DNA of 64,000 nt. Source: Sanderia malayensis. Its lineage: Eukaryota; Cnidaria; Scyphozoa; Semaeostomeae; Pelagiidae. The notes beneath the pieces were generated by a model. It was not told where the DNA came from. It saw nothing but the letters and a program-made list of their open reading frames with translations, and ran no database searches. Below are positions 33,720-52,700 of the stretch, piece after piece. The translations under genes were made by a program, and so were the position numbers. The stretch lies in contig RQOL01000531.1 of the NCBI GenBank assembly GCA_013076295.1, forward strand, positions 3,968,001 to 4,032,000, written 5' to 3'. How positions within the stretch are numbered: the stretch's first letter is position 1; the number at the start of each line of letters is the position of its first letter.

Positions 33720-35010
33720 CTGACCACTTTAATTGGTTCAAAAGTTGACTTCCAGAAGTGCCTGCAAGTGCTGACTGAATCAATTTATGTATCTACCATG
33801 AAAAGGTCGGATCGAAAATCCGCATTGTGAAATTGAATGAAATGTGGCTCACAACTAGTCGGAATGTGCTAATTGGGACCTTTTGATAACTTTATAACAA
33901 GTTTCAGCTCTCTAGGACAATTGGTTCAAAAGTTGGCCCCGAGGGCTGGCTGAAAAAGGTGAATTACTATATGTATACTCAATGAACGTTCAAATTCGCC
34001 AATAGACATTTTGAAATAGACCGAAATTTGGCTGACAAATATTTGATCATTTTGAGACACGTTTCAGCTCTCTAGGACAGTTGGTTGAAAAGTTATAGTC
34101 GTAGACCCAGATTTCCCGCGGATAGCTATTTAAGCTTTCTATCATGCACGAAATACGTACTGAAAAATCAAATTTTGAAATATACTGCAAATTGACTCAC
34201 AAGGAGTCGAATTAAACTAAATAGGTCCTACTGATCACGTTGAAACAATTCTCAGCTCTCTAGGAGTAATGGTTCGTAGACCCAGATTTCCCGCGGAGAG
34301 CTATTTAAACTTTCTATCATACATGAAGTGGGTACTGAAAAAAAAAGATTTTGAAATAGACTGAAAAATGACTCACAAGGAGTCGAATTATACTAAATAG
34401 GTCCCACTGATCACGTTGAGACAATTCCCAGCTCCCAAGGAGTGATGGTTCGTTGACCCAGATTTCCCGCGGATATCTATTTAAGCTTTCTATCATGCAT
34501 GAAATTCGCACTATTTTACTAGTGAAAAATACTATTTCGATCATGCTCATCACGTTGCAACAATTTGCAGCTTTCTAGGACAACTGGTTCAAACGTTGGC
34601 CCCGAGGGCTGGCTGCAACAAGTGAATTATTTTATGTATACTCCATGAACGTTCAAATTCGCAAATCGCCATTTTGAAATAGACCGAAATTTGGCTAACA
34701 AATATTAATACTATTTAGGTCCTTCTGATCATTTTGAGACAAGTTTCGGCTCTCCAGGACAGTTGGTTCAAAAGTTGGCCCCGAGGGCTTGCTGCAACAA
34801 GTGAATTACTCTTTGTGGACTCCATGAACGTTCAAATTCGCAAATCGATATTTTGAACTAGACCGAAATTTGGCTAACAAACATTTGAAACCTACTAATT
34901 AGGACCTTCTGATCATTTTGAGACAGGTTTCAGCTTTCCACCACAGTTGGTTCAAAAATTAACTTCCGGAAGTTCCTGCACGTAGTGAATTACTTGATGT
35001 ATCTACCATG
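33720..35010. repeat. Tandem array of about 175 bp units
   Basis: Seven or eight diverged head-to-tail copies. The marker TTTCAGCTCTCTAGGACA occurs near 33905, 34065, 34253, 34430, 34568, 34747 and 34931 (spacing 138-188). Two sub-types are visible, one with GTTGGCCCCGAGGGCTGGCTG and one with GACCCAGATTTCCCGCGG, the latter in three consecutive copies. The array ends about 170 bp before the GOT1 start codon. Confidence 0.85.
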
Positions 35011-35179
35011 AACAGGTTGGTTCTTTTAAGCGCCCACCCGTAGGAAAGGTGTGAGGGTGTAAAGCGTGCGCATAAGGTCATTGTAACGTGTGCAACTTTT
35101 CTTTCTGTTTGTTTTGCTGCTCAACTTGGGACAAGCATCGTTCTCTGATACCAAAGAAATTGGACAATTGATTATACAA

Positions 35180-39856
<4,677 letters not shown>

Positions 39857-42600
39857 AGTCGAAGCATCTATTGTCAGATCAAAGTCCAACCTGATGTAAG
39901 TTGATGTGTAAATATGTTTACTAAGATGCATGCAATTGTCTGCATGCTTACGGGTAAGCTAAGTTTTTTAATGAGCGTGGGAACATCAACTTTGACAAAC
40001 ATTGTCATATTTGCAGTGCGAATAGGGCCTATGACTGCTAACATTCACTCGAACTACAGTCCACTCCTCTATGGGCTCAAACTGGATACCTCATGCAGCT
40101 AACTGCATTGGACGTGACGTGAGGTCAACCTTGACGATATACAATTTTAAATACTGGATACATCAGATACAATATATTAATATGGATATTTTCTTTTTTC
40201 GTTTCAGTTGTGGAGTTTTTATGGTATGTTCTTTCAGATTGTAGAGTATAATTCAAATGTCAATTGTGAAATCTGACACATTTTTAATCAAGTTTCGTTC
40301 TCTCCTGTGTGATGGATGTTCTAGCAGTTTTGTTTGTTGTGCAATATTTTTAAAAGTTATGATAAAATGTAATTAATTTCCAAAATCGAGTTATCAAAAT
40401 TGATTTCGTTTATTCATCTGTGTTAGTACTGCCCATCCAACAAACCTTTTTTGACATCAGATTGTGTCAAATGTCAACTTCTGGCACAGAATCACAAGAG
40501 ACAACTCTCTCTTTCCCTCCCCTCTTTTTGCGCGCCTGAAATGGATCGGATATTGCTGGGTTGGGCAATGAAGTAATTTGTCTTTTTCAAGTTAATTTAA
40601 TACACGATAAAATTGCTAACTGTACATTTACAACGAGCGATTTTGCATTTCAGGCAATCTTTTATGTAGCATTTCTTACAGACAGAGGCGTAGAGCGTAA
40701 TAAAAAGTGGGGGGGGGTATCACAATTATAAGAGCAAGACACGTGACACAAATAATCTCAGAAGTCACAATGTTATCCATAAAGGGGGCACATTTTATGT
40801 TTTTGGAATAAAGTGCGGGGCACCCGCCCCCTTGGCCCTTCCGGTTCAATGAAATCCCTGGATAGCAAATTCAATTTCTTGGCTGAAGATGTCTTTTGAA
40901 TTATTTTCTGGCAGGATTCGTACATAATATCTTGTTGACAAATTAAACGGAATTTTAACGAATTATTTGCTAGGTTTTCTGAACCTTTTGAGCCATTCTA
41001 GCAAAATAAAATCATAGATAACTTTGTTGTAGAGACTTTTATAATAACGGAATTTAAAAAATTCCTTCGAATTTTATCTTTGAATCAATAAATTCTTTTG
41101 CATTGTAGTGCGGAATTGGCCTGGAGCATTGAAAAAATATTATTTTATTTTCATTGCAGAAGAAAATATATCTTTTTATTTCAATGCCACGTTACGTCAG
41201 TTTCTAGAAATTGATAGCGAAATTAAAACCCAAACCGGGTTAAACACGCCTTGAATAACAAAGACAAAGAGGGTCCAGGAAACCGAAAATGCATCCATTT
41301 AACTTCCTCAATTTATTGTTTTGGGGCGTCCTAGTTTTGGAGATTTATTTTCTTTGAATTTATTTTTTCCTCAAACTGTCCAACTTTTGATAGTTCCCAT
41401 GACATTTCCTTGCATTAAGCGCAGTGCTTTCAACAAATTAGTAACACATGTCTAGATGGGGGGACACAGAAGGACACGTATACTATTCAAACAAGGAATG
41501 CATAGCCATTTCCTTGTTTTACCCATTATCTTTTTCAAGTTTCAACTTGTTTTTTTCTGATGGCCAATATTTTATGATGCTGTGTGTCCACACCCATTGC
41601 TACTTCAAGCCGTTTGTCTAGAAAATTACGCCACCCAATTGGTTGATTGTCACTGAGCGGAAGTAGAAGAACAATAGGAACAGGCTTCATATACAGCGTG
41701 AAACTTATTCGCGTTCCTTTACTGCTGGTGTGCTGTCCTGTTGCCGGGGCGTGTTTAAATCTTGTTGGAAAATACGATCCAAAAAGAAGTTTCTTTACTA
41801 TTTCAATATATTTTGATTACACAAAGCAGGTAAGAGAGGTTGCTGAATCAATATATTATGATTTTCTTTTTGTTTAACCTAACGAACTAGATGTGTAGAA
41901 TGCATGAGAAACAACTTCCTTGAACTTTAAGACTTGTATAGGCCCATTCCTCTCTCGTTGCAAAGTATTTGACATTTGGTTGATAGATAATAATATTTAG
42001 CTAAAGTATGAGCCTTTAGTTATAAGAACAGATTTTACTTAGTTAAAGCGGTGTTATTTTGTGTGGAAAATTGATTTATTTCAAGTCATTCGTGATATCC
42101 GTATCGCTGGCAAAGAATGAGAGGACTATAACATGACGGTAATGTGGTGTGCTGTGCCATCATGCCATGCCTTGCTCCCAACATGGGCGTGTGCCCTTTA
42201 TGAAGAACCGAGAAGATTGATTTTTTAAATTCCTTATTTGGTTTCTATTGGGCAGGGAAGAATAGATTTTCACCATCAATAATTGAGTTTTATCTGCTCC
42301 ATTTTGGAGTTATGATGGCTTCCGACTTGGAGAAATCGCGGAAGTTGACCGAAAAAAATTATTGCACAATTGGCACCATATTTGAGTCGAGAGAAACTAG
42401 GCTTGGCAGTGTGCTAGCATCAAATAAGCTTCAACAACTGCCAATTTCTACCTTTTGGTTTCGCCTTGTAATTTATTTAGTCATGAATTGATTTGTGTTT
42501 ATTTTGAAAGTCTTTTTTATTTCACAGAAAAGTGCATTCATGTCTTTCTTTGTATATTTGTGACATGATATAATGAATGTGTTTTCTTTGCAGCAGAACA
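39857..42600. other. GOT1-profilin interval with profilin 5' UTR exon
   Basis: Mostly AT-rich, no coding gene. A GGCGTAG-type element fragment lies around 40684-40860 (GAGGCGTAGAG then G-rich, later C-rich). The likely profilin 5' UTR exon ends at 41829 (ACAAAGCAG|GTAAGAG), and the matching acceptor is TTTGCAG just before 42601. The roughly 760 bp UTR intron is typical of an actin-regulator gene but is inferred. Confidence 0.45.
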
Positions 42601-43014
42601 ATGTCTTGGGATAGCTACATTGACAACCTTATTGCACAGTCAAAAGATGCAGCTGGCAATGCACATGTGGACCGGGCATGCATAATTGGCAAGGACGGTG
42701 CTGCATGGACCACTACTGGCCATGCCAATGCTCTAAAAGTTTCTGCAGAGGAGGCTAAAAAATTGGCTACCAATATGGCAGAAGGTGGAGGTAGTTTTGG
42801 AGCAGAAGGAATCAGAGTAGAAGGAACAAAGTACCAGTTTCTGAGAATGGATGAAACAGTGGCATTGGGCAAAAAGAAAGGTGAAGGTGCAATCACGGCT
42901 CAGATGTCTACAACCGCTGTTGTTATTGGCCACTGTCCTGAAGGTTCCCAGCATGGTAATTGCAACAAGGCTGTTGGTGTTATTGCTGATTATTTGATTA
43001 GCTTGGGAATGTGA
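42601..43014 (+). CDS. PFN: Profilin
   Basis: A 137-aa single-exon coding sequence starting MSWDSYIDNLIAQ, the invertebrate profilin N-terminus (Trp and Tyr of the polyproline groove), and ending GVIADYLISLGM, the usual C-terminal helix. Profilin binds G-actin and proline-rich ligands and catalyses nucleotide exchange. The middle has CIIGKDGAAWTTT and KKGEGAI, as in other profilins. The coding exon is preceded by an acceptor site, so the upstream intron is in the 5' UTR. The in-frame extension upstream of 42601 is intronic. The numbered paralogue cannot be set. Confidence 0.95.
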   Translation: MSWDSYIDNLIAQSKDAAGNAHVDRACIIGKDGAAWTTTGHANALKVSAEEAKKLATNMAEGGGSFGAEGIRVEGTKYQFLRMDETVALGKKKGEGAITAQMSTTAVVIGHCPEGSQHGNCNKAVGVIADYLISLGM

Positions 43015-43168
43015 AAATTAGCAAGAGTTAATATCTGGCTTTTTATTACTTATAAAAGCAAGCAATATTTTAAATGAACTCAACAACGACAACCTACTAC
43101 TTATATTGAACATTTCTAGTTTAATGAAAATTGTAACAGCTTCAAAGTTTCCTTGTTTAGGTGCTAGC

Positions 43169-43174
43169 AATAAA
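43169..43174 (+). terminator. Poly(A) signal of profilin
   Basis: AATAAA (within AGCAATAAAGACTTTGAG) 155 bp after the profilin stop codon. Confidence 0.65.
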
Positions 43175-43723
43175 GACTTTGAGTTTTGCCCCCTTAAAAA
43201 TGTTTCATCTGATTTGATTTCAATTGTAATAACAAGTTTATAATTTCAATAGCATTCCAAGCAAAGACATTTATTGTTTTATGTATCAGAAATCTGTAAA
43301 GGAATTGTATGTTTGAAATAGTAGAATAATTTTTGCTTTGATTTCTTTCATCTTGTTTACACTTTAATGCAAAGTGAGCCATCAGAACCAACTGATCATT
43401 TTTGCAATTATTATTAATCGGAAGTTAAAAATTGTTTTGTGCTGACATTTCTAAAGAGCGTTTAGATATGGAAATGTTTTTTGGAAGTTTGGATTGGGGT
43501 GCAAATATAAAAAAATGCTTTGTGTGTTGGGCCTTAAACGGCTGAATCTAATAGCACAAAAGGTTTACTTTTTCTGCAGTGTATCTGGGTCCTATTGTAT
43601 TTTATGCTATGACGTCATTTTAGGAAAAAATGGGTCAAGGAAGTTGATGAATTTGATTTTTAGCTATTGAGTTGAATTTGTCTTGTTACCAAGTAAACAA
43701 AGTTGAAGACGAAAAAATATAAA

Positions 43724-46700
43724 ATGGAGTATAAATTATTGTTTAGACTATCTGTCAAATTGTTAGACAGTTTTCGACCTCAATCACAAGGAGTTGAAGA
43801 ATTGTTGGATGCATTCATTAAAACAAACTGCAAGGTATGCTAACTGTTATTTAAAGTTTCACGATATATTGTTTCGGCAAGCCTTCTTTTAGGCCAAAAG
43901 TCATCAAAGATTGATATTAATTGCCAGAGTTGATTTCATTTTTTCATTTCATTTATTCAAATTTAAACTTTTTAATTACAATATATTATTAGGGATATAA
44001 AAATATAATTGGGCAAGTTTAGGGCACTTGAAAAAAACTCAGAAGAGCTATCGAGCCAAGTGCCCTTTCCTCAATTTAAACAACAATTTTAATATAAATG
44101 AATTGAAATATGTAGCAACAACAGCTAAATTAATTATATTAATTAAAGATAAAAAAGAAGAATAATGATAATAAAAAAAAGAAAAGATAAAGAATACTAA
44201 ATTGATCAAATTTGGAATTAAACGACAAAATTAGACTAAGAGTTAAGATACTCGTAATTATTTAGTATTCGAAATCATAATTATAATTAAGAAATCAAAA
44301 TTGAAATTAAAATTAAACAAATAAAAGAAAATACCAAAATACAAATTTTAATTGAAATAGTATGATTTTTTTTTTTTAATTATGACTATGTACAAAGATA
44401 GATATTCAACTGGTCAAGCACTAACTCATTTGAAATATTTGTATTTTGGTAGAAAAATAAGAGCACAAAAAAAAGGAAATAAAAAGAAAACAGCAAAATC
44501 AACTTAACACATACTACGTATTTCTCAATCTTAGCCCCTAAGGGCAAGCATGAATTTCTTTGATAAAAGCCGCTCCAGAAAACACGTCTGTCTGCGGCTA
44601 GCATCAGATATTAAGTTGAGTTTATTTATCAACAGTAACCAATTGCTACTGTATATATTTCAGAATATTGACGAGGACAGCTTGATATTCTTGACAGAAG
44701 TATTCTCTGGTTGTAGAAGATATTCAAACGCCTTAAAGGTAGATTTTGCAATTATGGTGATTTATAATTGTTTGTCTGTTGTTCAGAACTTATTTCTAAC
44801 TTGAAAAAATTTCAATGTCGACAGATTGTAACTGACAAGTACTATAGAACAGATGGATCAAACTGTCTTGCAGCTGACAAGAATATTTATACTGGTACTT
44901 TTTATGCTTTGTTTCTTCTAATCATTCTTATTCTGCACAAATTCTAATGCTCAAGCTAAGCTTGTCCAGGCAACTTAGTTCGGCAAGATTAAATAGTGAT
45001 CATATCTCTTCGAATTCAAATTTACGAGTATGCGTTTTTTGCAGTTATAGCATATTTGGCCTTGTTCAGATTGGATGAACTTGGTATTTCACATTTCAGG
45101 AAGTTCATTCTTTCTCAAGACCTGACTAAAATCATCAAGGTTGGAACATTTTTTCCTTATGTGGTTATATTAGATTACACCCATTTCTTCAAATAAGATA
45201 CCAACCTTGACAGTGAGCAGTTTCTTAAAGCATCAGAAAATTTTCAGAATTTTCATTGGGGAACTTGAGTTGTTCTGAAATGAATGCTCTAAATCAGTAA
45301 ATTTTTTGCCTCAAATATTGCAGTCTTTTAACTTTTTTTTATTTTGAGTAATTGTTTTTTATAAACAGTTTCTTATTTTAAAAATAGGTATATTTTAAAA
45401 CCATGCAAATTAATAAACATTTTGCCACTTGCCTTGATATCATGTGTTTATCATTCTGTTTTAGTTTTTGTCTTTCTTTTGCGAAGAAACTACTTTAAAG
45501 ACCTGGATGTTTGCTGAAGTAAGTTGCAAATATCCTCTTCAATAAGCTATGCAATTGCCATTATCCCTTACTATGAAAGCTCCATTAAACTGGGGGGGGG
45601 TGTATTTTATTCCTGGGGGATGCTAGAGAAGTGGGAAGTATGAGAAACAGGGGCTTAATTAGCCTCTCAAGTAACCTTCAGAATGCTGCTCGATTACACT
45701 AAGTGCAAAATAAATTAAATGGATTTTTAAGGTTTTACCAATCACAGTTTTATGATGAATCACAATTTTAAAAACAAGGGTGCTCAACTCAAGGGTCTTG
45801 TTTCCAATGGGAGTTTATTAGAAACAGGGGGATTAATAGAACTTTTGCGGTACCCCATTTTTATTGTTTCATGCCATTATTGATTCACTGTTATGTTGAA
45901 CTTTTACATTTTATTGTTTTATTTTTTATAGTGGTGTAAGCTCTATGAACACAGCTTTGTGCAGATAAATCTACTGTCACCGATTTTGAGGTGAGAGAAC
46001 TTTCTTGCTTTGTGTGTATTTGTTTTATCAAATACACACGATGCAAGAAAGCTTGACATGCTTGATAGATTCCTGTCACTTGAGTCACTATGAAATGGCT
46101 CTTAAGTTTAGCTTCTTGTAGCTACACTAAAGTAGCTTGTTGTAGCTAAACTAAACTAATGTTTTGTAGCTTGTTGTAGCTAAACTTGCTTGTTGCATTG
46201 TTGTAGCTCCAATGGCTCCCTAAAACAATGTTGTTCCATCAACTAAGCAAATTTGGTCACCATCCCAATGGAATATTTTCATTACCGTAAATCCTTGAAT
46301 AAGCCCCCACCATTGAATAAGCCCTCCTTGAATAAGCCCCCACCCAAAAATTCATTTTTGCAAATAAGCCCCAGGTGCTTATTTGAGGATTTACCGTACT
46401 CTATACCCTTTCCTAAAAAAGAAATTTTGGGGGGAGGTGGGGATAAAGGATCATGCAGATTTTGAGAACTCCAACCCAAGACTTTTGGTCACATTTGCAG
46501 TAATTAGTAACACAGTTGTTCTCTTCTACAGATGGCTACCTGAATTGACTGAAATGATTGAGAATATCTCTCAGCAGCTGTCTGGAAAATCAAAGCAGCG
46601 AAACATCAAATCAACAACAGGTTTGATTATAAATATGTTTGTGTTTGTCTGTTCAGTGATGGTCATAATGAAAATAGAGGTTTATCATGAACAGAAGTGT

Positions 46701-49700
46701 GACATTTGAGAGATACTTCTCTCACCATTGTGAATATGTTTGTGTTTGTCTGTTCAGTGATGGTGATAATGAGAATAGAAGCTTATCATGTAATGAACAG
46801 GAGTGTTTATGAGTGCAACGTTTTGAGAGATACTTTTCTCGTCATCATGAATATGTTTGTGTTTGTCTGTTCAGTGATGGTGATAATGAGAATAGAAGCT
46901 TATCATGTAACGAACAGGAATGTTTATGAGTGCAACGTTTCGAGCCGTTTCTTTTTGCTGCGAGAGAGGCATCTCTCGAAACGTCGCACTTCAAAACTCC
47001 CTGTTCATTAAATTATAATCTTCTATTCTAATTCATTCAATTACACGACTTAACTTAAGCTATTCAACTGATTAGATTTGGTTATGTTTCCTTTATCTCG
47101 TTTTATTTATCCACTGGCTTGGTTTATGAGATTAATATTTTCCTGCGAATGTTTCAAAGAGACATGATTATAACTTGGAACATTTTTATATAGAAATAAA
47201 GCCTTTTACATTGACTAGACCACGACCAAGAAGCGTTCCAGTTCCTGAAAAGGTCACTAATTATCACTATCAATCATTCTCAATCATTATCAATCATTCT
47301 CAATCATTCTCAATCATTATCAAATCAAGTAGAATCCTGATAACTTGAGTCCCTGTAATTTGAACATTGGATAGCTTGAATCTTTTTATTGTCTCTTCTT
47401 TTGGATGATTCTAAGACGTTTTTAGAGTTTTGGTTTTTTTACTCTGCAGATTCCAAAGCTTAAACAGCACAAGCCAGTAAGTGTTCTGTTTATTATTTTC
47501 ATAATTTTATGTCGAAATTTCAAGGAAAATTGTGTGCTGCCTTAGTTAAAGGGTGTGCTTTTAAACAAAAGATTTGTCGTCGTAAAGAACACTTTGTTTC
47601 AAATAGATAAACTATGGCTTCAAAACGCAAGCTTTGTTGTTGAAAACGTTTTAAGAATACTTCTGCAAATTCGAGCTTTTCCTTCTACAACATTAAGAAT
47701 ATATAATCTAAATTTGTCTTGCAAGACTTTGTCTTACAAGTTATTTAAACGAATTCTGTGTTTGTATATGTAGGCAGTGTATTTTTGCATCTTTTTTGTT
47801 TTGCTTCAAGGTACCAGCTTCGACTTATCGAGTTCCAAAGGACCATGAAGTATTGACAAAAAAGAAAGAGGAAAACAGAAAAATGGCCGAGGTATACAAT
47901 ATATTGCAAATAATTATTCATATAATGCATTTTTTTTAGAAGAACGTTGCAATATCTAGGTGAATAGGTGATCACGATGTGAGATATAACGGGACATAAT
48001 ACAACCCACCAGTCTTAGGGGGTCCGGGAGGGGGCACCTAGAGCTTTCAGTAAACCATCCAACAGGAAATATGAGATGTAATTTCAAGAAATAAACTATT
48101 ACTATTCCGGACCCCTTTTTATTTAGCTTGTTTCCCTTTGCATTTCTGGGTGATTTTTTGCAGTTTGTAACTCACTGTGAGCAGGAAACTTCCAATATCT
48201 GCAGTTTCAACTGAATTAGCAGTCCAACACACGTTACATCTTCTCTGATGCATATTTCCTTCTTGTTATCTGTTATGATAATTGCTAACTATTTTGCTAT
48301 TCCAGAGACAATTGATACGAGCATCCATGAAACAGTTTGACTGTGCCAATGCAGAAAAGTCGGAGAAAACAAAGGAGAAAATTAGAAAACACATCAATGA
48401 AGAGGAATCAAAGTGAGCTTCGCTTAGTTCAATTAATCAGTTTTGTGTTTAGAAGAAGAAACATTATGGACCCGCTTTCATTAATAGCGATATTGAAGGT
48501 TGAATGCAACGAGATGCACGTTGATATTCATAGCAAGGGAGCTTTCGAGCTGAAAGTGAATCACCCTTTTTTAAATGATTTTTAAGTGGGGTTTATGTGA
48601 CGATTTACCCCATGCAATTCATTAAGGGGTCAAGTGTTTGATTTATTGTACTCGTGAGCTCTTTGCTTGATTGGCGTATTAGAGGTGCTAGAAAGATGCT
48701 AGAGAGATTCTGAGGTGCTAGAGATGCTAGAGAGATGCGTGCTAGAGGGGTGTGGAGATGCTAGAGAGCTGCTTGAGATGCTAGAGATGCTAGAGAGATC
48801 AAGATTACTTCACCAGACATGAATTTTGTAATTTGATTTCAGGCTTGACTTCACAAGGCACAAAGCAAGATCTGCGCCATCCACGGTATGAAACAAATCA
48901 GCTTTATAACACAGTGTGGAACCTCTATGAACGAGCATCTTTGTACAGCGGACGCCTTTCAACAACTGGCGAACTCGTTGATCCCATTTTTGTCCGTTAT
49001 ATGTGGGCCTCAGCAATTGTAATCGTGCTGTACAGTTACTGTCAATGAAATATCATTCAGCATATTTAATGATTGTCTTATTATTCCTTGACAGTCTGCG
49101 AATATGCCAATTCGATTGAACGCAGCCGCAATCCTCAGGGAAGGCGCATTGATTAGCCAACAAGAAGACGACTTGGAAAGGAGGTTAGCCTCTCTATTCG
49201 TTTATTTTGTTTGCTTTCTTTTTGTTATTGTCACCAGCTACGAATTCTTTACAAAGGCTTTACACTTTGCTATGCTTGAAATGTGACAATACCGTAAGTC
49301 CTTGAACTGACCTCCCCCCTCGAATAAACCCCCTCGAATAAGCCCCCTCCAAATTGTGAAAAATAAATAAGCCCCCAGGGGGCTAATTCGAGGATTTACG
49401 GTAGTTGCTACTATTCCAGCCTGTGGTAACATGTCAAGCTGCTTGCTTTAAAATTAATATGTTTCAGTACATATATTTGTATTGTAACTGTAATTCATTG
49501 ACTTGTAGGCTGGCTGACTTTTCCAAAGGAGGTCGTGATGCTTCAGACTTTTTGAAATGGCAACAAGATATGAAAGAGGTATATACCGTAAAGATTTGAA
49601 TATGTCCCCTCGAATAGACCCCCTCTCTCGAATAAACCCCCACTTAAAAATTCATTTTTGCAAATAACGTCTCCGGGGGCTTTTTTGAGTATTTATCATA

Positions 49701-52700
49701 ATTCTTTATTTGCTCATGAAATTGTTTTTCGTTTTAAAATTTGGATGCTTACAACGTGGTTTTGCTCAAATATTAGCTACGCATTTTGCTGGTCGCCAAC
49801 TTGGAGGGTGTTAAGGTTTTGATCGCGTTTTATCATTGTTTATAGTTAGTTGTTTTTCTTTTCCGCAGAGAGATTTGAGTGACAAACTTGCTGCAATCGA
49901 AAGAAAAAGACTTGTGAGTTTGATTATGTTTTTAGATTGCATATTATATATAGAAGTTTAAATTCTCTGCTTTGGTCCATGCTACTTCTTTTGCTATGCA
50001 AGTATCACTTTGTTTTTTGCCTGTTTCTTTGTTATCCAATGCAAGGTCTTTTGTGTTCACCTAGGAAGGGAAACTGAGTTTTGAGGAAGCCATCCTTGCT
50101 CGACAAAATCTTATCAAAGAAAATAAGCAAAAAGTACAAGAAATAAAACAAGAGGTAAGTTCTTATCGATGTCAATAAATTAAAGCTGTGATCTTGTATT
50201 GCTTTCTGTGTTTTAAATTCTATCATGGTGACGCTGATAATTTTCTTATCTCATGGTTTTAGACCAAGGAAATGATGGAAAAATATCTGCAAGATAAATT
50301 TAAAAGAGAACATGAGATGAGGTGAGATTCCGAAGCTGTTTTGTTTAATTAGTTATTTAATTTTCTCATTCAATCATTTCTATTTTTATTTGCCCTTGCA
50401 CTTGATCTCTTTTAGTACGTTAAAACAGTGAAAAATATTTACGATTTTTATTTCCCATCCACATTTTGCTATTGGCATTCGAGAACGACCATATAGCAGA
50501 GCATGATCGAAATTCCACGGCGTTACATATTGAAAACAAACATTGTTTTCTTTTGTTTCTTACATTATTGCCTTTGCTATACGAGCAATTGTAGACGTTT
50601 TATATTGATTTGTGTATCAGGAACCTTGTTCAACAAGTAATGAATGATGGAAAAAATGCCAAAGAAGCTAAAGTGAAACTGAAAGATTACAAAAGAAAAA
50701 TAGGTGCAAATGTTTCAGATATATTTGTGTTTTTATGCTCTTATATATGTTTGGCTCAAGCTTGAACTCCTTCTTTTGAGAGTTGGCCATAAATAGGGAG
50801 ATATTGCGTACTACAATAAGGGACAAAAGTCCTGGGACACCAAAGATTTTTGCAAGTTTTGCACGCATGTTTCACCCCCCTCGTTCCAAAACAATGTTTT
50901 CTGTAGAAGAAATTAGTTTCAATATTATGGAAATTCGTTTGGCCCAGTGATGAGACTGGTGCACAAGACAACATTATTTGGGCGGAGTGGGGGGTCGCAC
51001 TCTGCTCACAGGGAACAAAATGTGCAGAAACATAGCATTATCCAATGGAATTTTTCAGGTGTCCCAGGGATCTTTATCCCCTATTGTAGGTACAACGACA
51101 TTTTTCTAACATATCGTAATATACTCATTACTTGTTATCCTGTGTTTGGCATTAATCGAAGCAACCTCATAATGATGTGAATTTTTTATTCTCAGTTCAC
51201 GAAGTTAACAAAGAAAGCCAGAATTTAATGCGCATGGCACTGGAGGAGGTAACAAAGAAGCATTCAGAAGTTGCTCACACCTCACCATTTTTGTGTCTTT
51301 ATATACCTGTTTACGCACAGACAGTTTTTTGGGACATTTCGTGCTTACTGCTCATTCAAAGTGTTTATAGCTTGAAGTGACCTGTTTTATGATACTTGCA
51401 TTTGTAGGCTGAAGATGAAATGAGACAGAAAGTTGCATTGATAGCCAAAATTAGAGCCATTGAAAGCGTTCCAGTCATACGATTCAAGGTATGCTTATAT
51501 TATTATTTCATACCTATGTTAATGTCGAGTCTTCTCAATACAATGGTAAATTCCCACATATAAGGACCTTTGTATCCAGCACTTTGTTAAAATACTATTG
51601 TTTCTTCTATTGTTTTGAGCAACCTGAAGTCTCTCTATCCATTGTTTTCTATGTTTTGGGTTTTAATGCATCTTAATACAGGGTGGAGATGATGAACCTT
51701 GTGATTAAATTCTTGGTCTCACCGACCGTTCTTTACAGCCCTTTTCCACCTCACTCTGTTCCTTGACCTTATAGATGACCAATAACCATTTCTTCATATA
51801 TTCTACTGCGCATATGTATCTTACAGCAAAGATTCCTGATGCAAGATGTCTTAAATTAGTTATTAATGGTGGTATGATTTAGGTAGCTTTGGCAGTTGTG
51901 TTTTTGCTAATTACATGAATTGGATTCTCTTAGTATGTCGATCTGACTGATGTAGCTGGAGCTGGACTTCTTGGAGAAATGTCTGTAGCAGAAGTAAGTG
52001 CTATTTGATTTTTAATCATTCAACACCCTGTTATTTAACGATGCTCCGTGCATTGTAGTGCAAAGATAAGGATAAGCCAGGGGGTGGTTTCCAAAGGTGT
52101 AAATTGCATAAAAGCAATGATTATTCGGATGGTATGTGTTTGGTGGCTCGAGAAGAAGGTGCGACTTTGATTGGGTTCATAAGCAAGAGAAGCATAGCGT
52201 AATGCTTCGATTAAACGCCCGGGGCGTTTATTAAATTTTTTGTTATTTTAGGGAGGGTCCTATTACAACGGGCGTCTAAAAAAAGGGGGCGTTTAATTGA
52301 AGCATTACGGTATATTGAGCTGTCAAGTTCTTTTTAATTTTAGTTGCGAGAACGCTTGGCCCTTCTCAAAGTCAAACAGAAGGACGAGGAAGAAAAGAAG
52401 CGAGATGAAATCATTCAAACTAAAGTTGTAAGTATTTTAAAAACAAGTTGATAAGAATTGAAAAAATGCATATTCATTTCCAACTTTAAAAAAATCAATA
52501 TTTGTTTGTATTTGTTTACACCGCCAACCGGTTCTCTTCCAGGCATTACGAGTAAGAGTCTAGTAAGAGTTTTTTAAATTTTCTGTTGTTTTCCATTTAA
52601 GTTAAGGAAAACAATAGAATAAAACAATCTATTGTAATTTAGTACAAATTCTACTAGTAAGTTTCTTATAAAGTGGTTTCTTATAAAAAAAACGTGTAAT

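Noticed and set aside
43930..44400. Retroelement 3' end in CFAP99 intron 1
   Set aside because: AT-rich with a weak inverted GGGCACTTG/CAAGTGCCC, but no coding remains or target duplication to support it.
46253..47011. Frames with repeated MFVFVCSVMVIM segments
   Set aside because: The repeats come from the tandem intronic duplication; only 46532-46620 is coding.
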